Shown here piece after piece: positions 1 to 11,482 of a stretch of 64,000 nucleotides of DNA. Under the pieces are notes generated by a model. That model did no database searches and was not told where the DNA came from. It saw only the letters and a list, made by a program, of their open reading frames with translations. The DNA is taken from assembly GCA_963678705.1 (NCBI GenBank), contig OY783218.1, positions 4,040,152 to 4,104,151 of the forward strand. The letters are read 5' to 3'. The translations under genes and the position numbers were made by a program. Within the stretch, counting starts at the first letter, position 1. Every line of letters begins with the position of its first letter. Source of the DNA: Panorpa germanica (Eukaryota; Arthropoda; Insecta; Mecoptera; Panorpidae).

Positions 1-116
1 ATTACATTAAAGAATTGTAATTAATTTACATATTATAAATGACTCAGGTTTAAATGTACAATATATGAAATAGAAATATACATCTGTTAATTAAATAGTA
101 TTTAGTAAAAATAAAC

Positions 117-1817
117 ATGGATTGGGCAGGCGGAAGCGATATCCCGGAAGATTCAAACCCAAACCGTAATGACCGCAATGACCGTAATGACAAAGAGAAA
201 AAGCTTTCTCCTGCTGGTGGGAGTGGGCTTGGCGAAGCATGTGGAAGTCGTCCAAAAGTAGTAACTGTTAAACACCCTGAATCGAACAAACCAAAGCCCA
301 CCGTCAAGAAATCAAAACCAATTCAAGCTGATCTCGACTTAAACAAGGAGTTTTTACGTTGTCGTGATGAATTGGTCACACGTCTTGATTTAAGCAAATC
401 TTCGATAACTACTTTACCACCATCCATTAAGGAGTTGACACATCTATTGGAACTATATTTATATGGCAATAAAATAGTTACACTTCCGAATGAAATAGGA
501 TATTTATGCAATTTAATGACATTAGCTTTAAGTGAAAACTCGCTGACCTCCTTACCAGATTCGCTTGCAAATTGCAGAAGCTTAAGGGTTCTAGATTTGA
601 GACACAATAAACTTAATGATATTCCTGATGTCGTTTATAAATTAAATTCTTTGCAAACTTTGTTCCTAAGGTTTAATCGAGTCAAAATTGTAAAGGATGG
701 AGTTCGAAATCTTACTAATTTAACAATGCTAAGTCTTCGTGAAAATAAAATAAGAGAGCTATCTGCTGGAATAGGGAAACTTGTATCCCTGATTACGTTT
801 GATGTATCTCACAATCATTTGGAACATCTTCCTGCTGAAATAGGACAATGTGTTAAGTTATCAACACTTGATCTTCAGCATAATGAACTCCTAGATATTC
901 CAGACAGCATTGGTAATCTTAAAGCTTTGACAAGATTGGGTCTTCGATACAATAGGCTTACAAATATACCAAATACATTGAGCAACTGTCTACGTATGGA
1001 TGAGTTTAATGTGGAAGGCAATGCTATTTCTCATTTACCAGATGGGTTATTGTCGAGCTTGGTGGAACTTTCCAGTATTACTCTTTCAAGAAATTCATTT
1101 GTAAGCTATCCATCTGGAGGACCAGCCCAATTTACAAGTGTATATTCTATTAATTTAGAGCATAATCAGATTGATAAAATTCCCTATGGAATTTTTTCTC
1201 GCGCGAAAAATTTAACGAAACTTATTATGAAAGAAAATTTACTGACATCTTTACCGCTAGATATTGGAACTTGGACCAATATGGTTGAGCTTAATTTGGG
1301 AACGAATCAACTGACAAAGGTTCCCGATGATATACACAACTTAGTAAACCTTGAGGTTTTAATTTTGTCAAACAACTTATTAAAACGAATCCCGACCAGT
1401 ATTGGAAATTTGAGAAAACTCCGTGTACTCGACCTCGAAGAAAATAAATTGGAAACACTTCCGAACGAAATCGGATTTCTTCACGAGTTGCAACGTTTGG
1501 TAGTCCAATCTAACCAGGTCCAAACGTTGCCGCGATCCATAGGCCATTTAACAAATCTTGTTTACTTGAGTGTTGGAGAAAATAATTTAACATTTTTACC
1601 AGAGGAAATTGGTACCTTGGAAAATTTAGAGTCGTTGTATGTAAACGATAATCCATCTCTATGTAATTTACCTTTTGAGCTTGCTCTGTGCTTAAATTTG
1701 CAGATTATGAGTATAGAAAATTGTCCATTGAGTGCTATACCTCCCGATGTTGTATCTGGAGGCCCTTCCTTGGTCATACAGTATTTAAAAGTGCAAGGTC
1801 CATATCGTTCTATGTGA
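117..1817 (+). CDS. Shoc2: SHOC2/Sur-8-type leucine-rich-repeat scaffold protein
   Basis: A single uninterrupted 566-codon frame. The basic, low-complexity N-terminus (about residues 1-80, rich in Asn/Arg/Asp/Lys) is followed from about residue 85 by about 20 leucine-rich repeats of 23 residues. Recognisable SHOC2 landmarks are [54 protein letters not shown] and the C-terminal tail [12 protein letters not shown]. Human SHOC2 has 582 residues, so this copy is full length. Known family role: cytoplasmic scaffold that joins MRAS and PP1 phosphatase to dephosphorylate RAF at its inhibitory site, promoting Ras-MAPK signalling. The first ATG at 117 follows an in-frame A-rich leader and is the only sensible start. 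No intron interrupts the coding region; an intron in the 5' UTR cannot be excluded. Orthology is clear from repeat order and tail. Confidence 0.95.
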   Translation: MDWAGGSDIPEDSNPNRNDRNDRNDKEKKLSPAGGSGLGEACGSRPKVVTVKHPESNKPKPTVKKSKPIQADLDLNKEFLRCRDELVTRLDLSKSSITTLPPSIKELTHLLELYLYGNKIVTLPNEIGYLCNLMTLALSENSLTSLPDSLANCRSLRVLDLRHNKLNDIPDVVYKLNSLQTLFLRFNRVKIVKDGVRNLTNLTMLSLRENKIRELSAGIGKLVSLITFDVSHNHLEHLPAEIGQCVKLSTLDLQHNELLDIPDSIGNLKALTRLGLRYNRLTNIPNTLSNCLRMDEFNVEGNAISHLPDGLLSSLVELSSITLSRNSFVSYPSGGPAQFTSVYSINLEHNQIDKIPYGIFSRAKNLTKLIMKENLLTSLPLDIGTWTNMVELNLGTNQLTKVPDDIHNLVNLEVLILSNNLLKRIPTSIGNLRKLRVLDLEENKLETLPNEIGFLHELQRLVVQSNQVQTLPRSIGHLTNLVYLSVGENNLTFLPEEIGTLENLESLYVNDNPSLCNLPFELALCLNLQIMSIENCPLSAIPPDVVSGGPSLVIQYLKVQGPYRSM

Positions 1818-1960
1818 GGCTAATAGAGGAAACGTGAGGTGCAGTTTACTGATTTTAATTTAGTTTATGCTAAATAGTACGTATGCATTACTATATGCAA
1901 ATCTACCAAATATCACATTTTGATAACATTTTATTTAGTTACAGTTACATTTAGTCAAAT

Positions 1961-1966
1961 AATAAA
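1961..1966 (+). terminator. candidate poly(A) signal for the SHOC2 gene
   Basis: AATAAA lies about 145 bases after the SHOC2 stop codon in AT-rich 3' sequence. Further AATAAA copies lie downstream (for example near 4360), so the true 3' end is undecided. Confidence 0.35.
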
Positions 1967-4827
1967 ATGTGCTTTTTTAATTTTTATTTTGAACTGTGAT
2001 TATTTAACATTTAATTGCACAGATTTTATACTAAAATATCATTTAAATGTGAGTGAAGTTTATTTCAATCAACTAGAAGTATAATGCATAGTATAGAAAT
2101 AATTTTCAACAGTTTGTTGTATTTTTATTATAATAATATAAGATTAAACGATTTATAATTTTTAATAATTTAAATTAGCAATTATGTACATTCTCATATT
2201 TATTTTAATGAAGTAAACATTCTCAGAGATAAACATTTATTTTACAAGTTTTGAAAAAGTGTTGGAGGTCTAAGTATTCTTTCAGTTATATAAGTATTAT
2301 AAAATATGTCTAAACAAAGTTAACATTTTGAGACCTGTAAAATATGTAAATTTATATAATAATATTAAATAATGTATACATGCTTGAAGTGTACGAAGTT
2401 GGACAAATTAGAAAAGCTTTAATTTTTATTATTTTTCTTTGCTCCCTATATAAAATAATATTAATAATTTTTTAGTATTTATTGTATTTTTTTCTACTTA
2501 TATGATATTAATCTTTGTTTGCTTCGTCTGTAAATTCAAGCGATATTGTCGAACATGAATTTTTAGTAAAAGAGAACAATAATTAAGTCTGATTATTTTT
2601 ATCTTAAAAATAGTTGTAGAATGTGTTCTATGGTGTGACTTGTTTTTGTAGGTGGCTGGTTTCTTCTATTTCGCTTGAATTTCTCTACTAATTATTTTAA
2701 TTTGTAAGAACATTAAAAACTCCATTTCTACCTACTGAGTGTTAGTGTTAATTTTATGTTTTAAATTGAAATGTAAATTTTAGTTTGTGAAACATAAAGA
2801 AATTGAATTAATTATTATAATTTATATTATATGAAGATAGTAATTACTATTCAATAAAGTATATTACTGACGAACAACGCATGAAACTGAAATTTACATT
2901 TAAAAATCTTACATTAGATTGAAACAAAATTATAACTAAAACTGAGTATGTGGGAATAATACTTTGTAGTGTATTTTTTACCGAGATAGAATGTTTTTAT
3001 TGTATTTGTTTGACCTGACCCATTTATCTTTTTTTTTAAATCTTAATTAGTAGAAATTTTTCGATGACTATTAGAATATCGAAAAGTTAGTTATATATTT
3101 TAATGTCTAGCTACTATTAACAACGTTTAAGATGTGGTTTTAGAAAAATAAGTTATTAATGTGAATGTTATGTATTAGTTAATAAGAATATGTAGTCCAA
3201 TTTATTAATTGGACAATGTGTTACAACAATATTATGCTTGTGTAAGAACAAACGTATTACACTTTGAAATATTTAATTCTATTGAATAATACTTTATTAT
3301 TTTTCTGATACTTACATGATATCCAAATAAATGTTGGTATGAGAATGGAGTATTGTTCAATTTTATTACAACTATTCTTAGTAAATTTTTTAATTTTATC
3401 AGTCATATATAAATAAATAAAAGTATTGAAAAAATAATCAAATTTTAATGTTAAAAAGTGAGTATCCTTTTCTAAAAGGTAAATAAGTGTAAAATAAAGA
3501 AGCTTTAAAATATTTAAACGTGGAAAATGTACACGAAAAATACTACTAAAAACTATTAGTTAATCTTCATCCTATTGTTATTGTTAAATAGTAATTATGT
3601 TTCACCGTCTAAATAACAATTATTTTGTTTAATTTGGTTATGAAACAACAACCTCTTTTTAATCTATTTGACTTAACTTTATATATAATAATTTAATCAG
3701 TACTGCACGATGTGTGTTATTAGAAAATAATATTACGTTGAAGATTGTTCTCACCATTTATTTTATGTTTTTCAGAAGAAGACGGTCTACACCGTAGTTT
3801 CTTGTATTTGTATAGATTTTATTGTGAATTGAGAGACATGTAAAAATTTGAAATTGGGAAATTTTATACTAATTTTATTGTTATTGTTATATTTACAGTA
3901 ATTTGTTATAAACTGCATTGGTAGAGACAGGTCTTTATATGGTTTTAATTGTTTTAACTAAACAGATTGCAGTCTGAGGTTGTATAATACGCTACTAAAT
4001 TTTAAAGGCTTATGCGCCACAAGGAATTTTTATTTTTATTTTTTAAATTTATTGATATTTTGTTTTAATAAAATTGTTAAATTCACAGATTTTACTGCAC
4101 AAATGTTTTCTTATGATTTTAATTTTTGCACTGTATGGAAAAATATTTATTGTACTTTATCGATTAATGTGAGATAATATAGTCAATAGAATGTAATAAT
4201 ACATGTTTCATTGTATCTAGAGAGTTCTTCACTTGGTAAAAATTCATTTTTTATTGTATCACGAATTCAATTCTAAGCTTTTGAAGGTGTAATGTTACTT
4301 ACTAAGTGAGGAATTTCTAGATTTACGTTTAATATAAGTATGTTATATGTAAATGTAAAAATAAATTAAAGCTGGTAAAACAGACTTGTGCCAAGTTGAA
4401 TTTTAAGACAATGAGTTAGATAATACTCTAGGTACATGTTATAGTGAAATATTGATTGATTAATGGATTTATGAACGCATAGTTCACCATTTGTAGCAGT
4501 TGCATTGTGTCACAACAAGTATGACTTATTTTTCAAGTTTCCTTAATATTGTATTTATAATTTTAAATAAATGAAATTTGTGTTCATCAATTAATACATT
4601 ATACAAAATATATTATCAGTTGAAAATTGTGGTTTAAAGAGATAAAATCACAATTAGATTTTTATGTGTTAGTCGATTATGCAGTAGATTTCAAATTATT
4701 TATTTTGTTTTGTTCGAATGTAATCCAATTTAAAGCTTTTGATGAAGATTATTAAGGAAATTTCGATCATATGTTGTGTGCATTTTGACAAAGATAGACC
4801 GGACCTCGCGTGGCCCTATCAAAGTAT

Positions 4828-4937
4828 ACAGTAGACTCTTTTATAATGTGGTTGATATGTGCCAAAAACAACGCATATCGCATTGAATAAAAACAGCTGT
4901 CGCAATATTTCTATTGCATTATAAGAGAGCCTGCGGT
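4828..4937. mobile_element. possible degenerate pogo/Tc1-like MITE
   Basis: The left end CAGTAGACTCTTTTATAATG is roughly inverted at the right end (CATTATAAGAGAGCCTGCGG), and TA dinucleotides flank both sides. The left tip resembles pogo/Tigger termini, but the right tip is degenerate. The assignment is tentative. Confidence 0.35.
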
Positions 4938-5953
4938 AGTTTATTTCTAAAATGAAATCTTTTCAATTTTAAATTTAATTATTATTACATATATATGTGA
5001 TTAAGACAAGCCATATTGTTATAAAATAATAGAAATTGTAGCAAATAAAAAAATAAACAAAAAATATCAAAAAATAATGAATATTGTTTGTAATAACTGT
5101 AAAACTGTACACAAAAAAAAAAAATATTGTATAATGTTATTATTCTATATGTAAAACAAAATTATGAAATGTGAAATGAAAATGTTAAATTATATGTCAA
5201 TATATCGTCGATGTAATATAACAATTTGCCGTATACATTTGTTGTTTTATTTTAATAATAGTTTGATTGTCTACATAGATGTTTTTGTTTATATTGGCGT
5301 GGTATCGACGCCGCACATAACTAACTATTCTTCTTTCTTTGGCAACAGCTCTCATTCAAGAATTAATTACGTTCAATATTACTTAACTTTAGTTTACATT
5401 ACTTAAATATCAGTATTTTCTTTTTTAGTAAATATTTGAGGACTTTGGGAAGCGAATGTAGTCTCTTAACGTAAACTGATTTATGATAAGTAGCATCTGC
5501 CGCATAACATTTATTATTCAAACATGAAATAGAAGAAAAGAAAGAGAAACAAGGGTAATGATGTTTTTCTCCGTTTTCCTTACTATAAATAGTGGACGTT
5601 ACCTTTAAAGTTAATGACTCAACCATATTAGTGAGTGCAATTCATACTTTAATTTCTATTTAATAGAAAACAATAATTCCGGTTTCCATTGCGTCTTAAA
5701 AAAAGTATCATATTTTAGATTTTATAGAAAGGATTTCATATTTTAAGAATCATATTTCCAGATTTCAATACTTTATTTAAACGTGCTGAACCTGGTACGC
5801 CTGGAATATATGCAGTCTATATAACTTATATGAAATACATTTTATTCATTCTTTTGATTTGCTTTTAGTTCTTTGAAAGTATTTAATGTATAATAGAAAA
5901 TATTATCAAACATAAAATTGAATTCAATTTTTTCAAATTTTAGTTGATTACTT

Positions 5954-6800
5954 CAGCGGTTCTCAAACTTTTTACTTCGAGCCCCCTTGCATAATCCAGC
6001 TGTAAGCCGGGCCCCCCTACATGTAAGCGTACTATTTATTATAAGGGAGTCGCATTTTAACATTTTACAGTCAATTTTTATTTAGTTAAGTTTTGCACAT
6101 TCTATGCATACTCTAATGGGGCAATATGTTTAATCGTACTCAAACAACAAATTCTATACAAACAATTACAATTTATTTAGGTATTTTAGCTACTATAATA
6201 CATAATTGTTATTTGTAACTCAAAGCAATAATAATAAAAAGAGCTTCAGTGTGAAGGATGTGCTTGTTTTTTTCTGCGCATAGTTTCTTGAAACGCGGTG
6301 TCAGTTCTGATAACGCTAAAGTCTGAGTTCCTTGGTCACATCCAGTCTTGAGCGATATTTACTCTTCATGGCAGCTAGAGCAGAAAACCCAGTTTCACAA
6401 GAGTGAGTGAGTATTGCGAATGGAGTGAGTATTTTCAATGCCCTTTCACTCAAAATTGGATGTTCCTTTTGTACACCAATCCAGAACGATGTGAAGAAGA
6501 TTCTTAAAACTTCATTTTCAGCCCAGTGTCACCTTGGAGGTCAATGAGATTTTCTTTTTCCTTCATGTTGAGGGAGACACTCATCAACTGATGGTTTGAA
6601 CGGGTTTTGAATCCATGCCAAACCGTCCAAGTTCTCATTAAAATATTTTTGCAAACAAGATTTGAGGATTTCTAAGTGTTTAAGAAAGCATAGTTGGAAG
6701 TAAAATAAATTTAATTAATTTTTTAACCAAGCTTTGGGCCCCCCCTGAGCCTTCATTGCGCCCCCCTTAGGGGTCGCGCCCCACACTTTGAGAACCGCTG
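5954..6800 (-). mobile_element. non-autonomous hAT transposon with 8-bp target duplication
   Basis: The element starts CAGCGGTTCTCAAACTTT and ends with its inverse, CACTTTGAGAACCGCTG. It is flanked on both sides by the perfect 8-bp direct repeat GATTACTT (5946-5953 and 6801-6808), the hallmark of hAT insertion. The length of 847 bp is too short for an autonomous element. A remnant of the transposase C-terminal region is readable on the minus strand (see separate entry). It lies between the SHOC2 and aminopeptidase genes, beyond the 3' end of both. Confidence 0.9.
6240..6420 (-). pseudogene. hAT transposase C-terminal remnant (frameshifted)
   Basis: Read on the minus strand, this stretch gives a peptide containing TGFSALAAMKSKYRSRLDV and, after a shift of frame, ELTPRFKKLCAEK. 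This order matches the C-terminal dimerisation region of ZBED5-like hAT transposases. A stop codon and a frameshift separate the two blocks, so no functional transposase is encoded. It is enclosed by the hAT termini at 5954 and 6800. Confidence 0.7.
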
Positions 6801-6979
6801 GATTACTTCTTGAAGAGGTTAAAATTGTAGTTTCGAGTAACGCCTGGTTTTGTTGCAACCCGCTGAACCATATCTAAGTGAATATTGCAGATACAGGCTT
6901 GGAGTTAGGATTAAAATTACTTAACGCTTAAACTGTAATACTATTGACAATAAAAGTCAGATTTTGTGTGTAATATATT

Positions 6980-6985
6980 TTTATT
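6980..6985 (-). terminator. poly(A) signal for the aminopeptidase N gene
   Basis: AATAAA on the minus strand (TTTATT on the plus strand), about 125 bases past the aminopeptidase stop codon at 7110-7112. Confidence 0.5.
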
Positions 6986-7109
6986 AAAATACCAACATTT
7001 TTATAAAAATTATTAGAAAAATAATTTTTAAACATTTTTACAACAAGCACAATTATTTCGCCTAAAACTAATTATTTACACATTTACATATTAAATTAAG
7101 TATTGATTT

Positions 7110-10100
7110 TTAATTACGGAAATAGTAGACAAGGAATACTGAGGCTGCTAGAAGAGCAGAGTTAATGGCTGTAACGGAAGCCGCGCCACGGACATTGTCG
7201 TACAACCAGGTGTTCATGTTTTCCTCTCTTCCTTTCAACCAACTGATGTTGCTTTGAATTGTCTTCTTGGCGGCTGGCACAATCGTACCTGCGGTGTCAG
7301 CAGCGGCAATCTGGGTTGCGTAATGCTCGCAAAGTCCGTCAAACTAAATATGAAAATGATCATTAAAATCGTTCCAAAAATTCAATACAAAAAACAGTGA
7401 TTATCATAAGTAAAAAACTTACGTTTTCAGATTCTTCAGCTGTTGTGATGCGGTTGGCTAATCCAGAGAAGAGAGTGCTCAAGAAACTTCTCTTGTTCGT
7501 TTCACTGGAAAGAATAGATTACATGTTATTTATCTCTCAGTAATGTTACTGTGAAAAAGATATAAAAATCTTACCTTTCAAGGAGTTTTTCCAAATTATC
7601 ATGAAGGTATTCCAATGTGGCTTCTACTCCTGCTGCTCCAGAGGTGTAGACAGAGCTTAATACGCTGGATTTGTGTTCCGGTAATTTAGGAGTAGTAGCC
7701 AGGACATCAGACAAGAGCCTGTAGTCATAATTAAGTAAAAGAATGACATTTTAAGGAACAAATTTCGTTAAATGTTGTTAACTTTAAACTTACTCTTTTT
7801 TAATCTCAATATCATCAGCACATCCTAGCGCAGTAACGATGATAGCACGATCGTCAACATCAACAGCGTATTTAGCTTGTAATTTGTCCCATAAATCTTT
7901 GTTTCCTCCTCTAAGTGCCGCGCAGAAAACAGTGCTCTTCAAGTCTACAGAAATTCCAGTTCCGTCTTCAAGATATTTTGTTAATAATTCTTCAGTTTTT
8001 TCTCTGCAGTTGTCAACATCTGCGAGGCAAGTCCACTTAATAGCAATATTACGTGCAAATCTTTCAACATGTTCTCCGTCCTTTTGAGTGGTGGTCAAAC
8101 TAGTGTATAGTTTAATTGCCATGTCTCCAACATAGTTCTGTAAACAATGATCATTCATAATAAATTCAAAGAACAAACTTAAGTCAATGGGCTTGTGTCC
8201 TCATTATTTAGTGGTCGATTTTTCAATTGTTGATTGAAATTGATCTTAATAAATGAATATTGGCGTGTCTATTTTATTAAATATCAAAATATTGACGGAT
8301 ATATAGCAATTAAAAGTTTGAATTGTAGTTTTAGCGCTAGAAATGGTCGGCCATATTTTTATGACGTGAAATACATTTTAACGTCAGTTATTTGTTGAGT
8401 AGGTCAGTCCTGTGGTAATGTTCTGTAGCTGTTGGTAGTCAAATAATCAAGTCAAGTCAAAGAATAATAAGTTTTTATTTTATTTAACCCTGTGCTAAGG
8501 CAGACATAATATATTGGAATTTGAGTGTTCCTTGAGTGATTGTGATGTCACATGCACTTGGAATGTATACAACGTTGAATCCCTTTAATAATTAAAGAGA
8601 CAAAATCACTTTTTTAATTGTTATTATCTATTAACATATAAGGAGTTATTGAAAAATAATTGAACATTTGAGGTTCTAGTAACCCATTTTATCAATATAT
8701 AGTACACTTTTGTAGAAATTAAAACATAGCCCAGTAAACATTTTGGAGTAAATTCTACTTAATTTCTATTACATATCATGAGTTTTTTGTCTGGAACGTG
8801 TTCGTTTTCTATTCAGTCGTTCATAGGAAAGGCCCTTTTTATGAGCTACAGACATTGCAACGACGGTTCACTGCTGAATTAAAAGCGACTCCGGTTTATG
8901 ATTTATGACCGGAGTTATAAACTTGACACTAGCAGGGATGGCAGGGGTATAAAACTTAATGGAATTCTACTTTTTAGAGTCTGCAAAATATAAATATTTA
9001 AATGAAGAAATAAATAGATGTAATCTTCAGTACAGATCGTGATTTTTTTAATGAATATTATTCATCTGTTTTGGTGATTCAAAAATCCACGATCGGCAGG
9101 TCTGCGTTAGGTTTAAAACCTCTGTCTTAACAACGCTGATCTTCGTTTAAATACATTATATTCGGGGATTGAGGGAGACAGCGTGTGCCTATTACCATGA
9201 AAGAAATATTTGTTGAAAAAGGATAGCATATACTTTAAACATACTGTACTGAACGAAATACTATACAAGTATACAAGTGTAACGGTGAAAAATATATTTT
9301 ACTTGTCTAACCGCATCTCGTTTCTCTCTCACTTTGGAATGAAAATGAATTAAAAAAAATATATCCTAGTGTGAAAGAAACAACTGCTACTTAACGAATG
9401 ATGTTGGAAAAAGAAAGAATATTATTATGAAAAAATTCTAACACTAACACAAAATCTGTGACAGGTAGAGAACTTTTAAAGCGTTAGAATTGAATTGTAC
9501 GAGTGACTCGAACGTCACTAAATAGGGCACTTCACCAAATTGTTTACTGGGAGGACACAAACCCATTGTGAATTTTAACCTCATTAAGTTCTTGCCACAT
9601 CTAAACGGCTAAACTTTTACACGGGTGGTAGATATTGTCAAGATTAATTTTACCTTAAATCTGAGATATTCGGGTGAACTCTTGAATAGTCGGTCGACCT
9701 CTGTCAAGGCAGTATCGGCAGATTTCCATGGAAGATACTCCACTTCATTTTCGAGGAACGCAACCAACTCGAAAGCTACATCATAACCAACTTGGCCGGA
9801 TTTTGCTAAATTCAATGAGTCATCTACAAGTTGGGCACGATTTAAAATATGTACGTTCTTAAGTTGAGTGTCGCTTCCTTTTAGGTATTTTGCAATCAGC
9901 CTCCAGTTATCATCGTCGTAGTTGACGCGGTAATATCCTGAAAATAGAAATCTTGGACTTAATTTCTCTTTCTAATTGAAGTCACAGTTCGTTCTTTTAA
10001 TTTGTAACGAATTCTCTACAACTTAGTAATTATATTTTTTATTGGTAATTGTTAAAATTTAATTACCAGTTTGTTGAACATTGAAAATAATGAAGTCTTC

Positions 10101-11392
10101 TTCCTTCTCTATTGCAGGAATTTCAAGATTGCCGGTTTCAGGTAACCAATGAGTAGGAGCTGTAGCAGCGAAACTACCACCTGGCCTTACGTAATTCAGG
10201 GGGACCCAGAATTTATTGTCGGTGCCTGTATGTTCAAATTGGAATTCTCGTTTCTGAAATAATAACGAATTATTGTACATTTATAATGATAGTCCTAGAA
10301 GTAGTGGACCCTATGTTATTAGAAAAGTAGAAGTTTAATTTATAAGAGATCGCCGGTGACTAATGCATGGAAATAGGTTAAACGCATAAATTTTTGTCAA
10401 AATAAAAAAGTACTCCCTCACTCATTTACTATAATGTTTCTAGACATATGTACCATACCATAGCATGGCTGATCTCTCATAAATTGAAGTTTACATATGT
10501 AGTGATTATAATACCTGTGAAACAGTGAGTTTGTTATTTGCGTAATCTCTCTCAACCTTCACAACTGGATGTCCCGCTTTGTCACTCCAGGACTTCATAA
10601 CGGTCTTGAAGGTAACGCCTGTGGGTAGGTTTGGCGAATCTGCTGCTGGTTCTAAAGCTTCATACAGGTTATCATCAGTGGCTCCCTTGAACGCCCTGGA
10701 AAAGCAATATTTAATGTAACATTTTATGCGAAACGTTATATTTTTATACGTAACATATGTTTGGATAAAGTTGAAATTAAGTTTTCTCAAAATTTTATAT
10801 ATATATATACCTTTTTGCCCCATTGCCTGGCAATGGGTGTGTATTATACGTTTGTTACAAAAAGAGAAACTTCTAGAGCGATGAACATTTGTTTGATAAT
10901 CCTTTTTCATCTAATTTTTAATAGAGTAATATCCGCTACACTTTAAATTGATAAACTGTTGAAATTAAATTTAAAATATGTACAATTTTCTGGCTGTCTT
11001 TGCCTATAGATATGGCTCTTTCAAAATAAAAGTTTTTTTTCTAACAAAATTTGTTTTTCATGGTTTGATGCAACTGCCTTATTACACTTGAGACCTTTTT
11101 TAAATTCATGGACATTTTATTCTAGAGAAAATTTAGGATCTTTGAAAACTTTTGATGCACTTATATCCACTAAACTTTAAGAAGACGAACTGTGTTAACA
11201 AATTTAAAATATCTCAACTATTTTGGATTTTATAAGATGTTCTAAAAATTCATGGACTTTTTTTCAAAAAGAAAAATATTTGATTTCTTAATATTTTTTA
11301 ATGCAATTATATCCATTTATGTTTAAAAAGACGAACGTTAAAAAGTTTGAAATATCTTAACTATTTTGGATTTTTCTAATTTTTAGAACCAC

Positions 11393-11482
<90 letters not shown>

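Larger units (their letters stand above)
1818..5950. other. AT-rich region without recognised genes; SHOC2 3' UTR and spacer
   Basis: No frame with protein-like composition or splice support was found. Small frames near 3980, 5164 and 5399 are low-complexity and AT-driven. The segment carries many A/T runs and probable 3' UTR sequence of SHOC2, plus one possible small pogo-like element near 4.8 kb. Confidence 0.6.

Noticed and set aside
323..607. Antisense frames within the SHOC2 gene (also at 50-307 and 1562-1777)
   Set aside because: Shadows of the plus-strand leucine-rich-repeat coding sequence.
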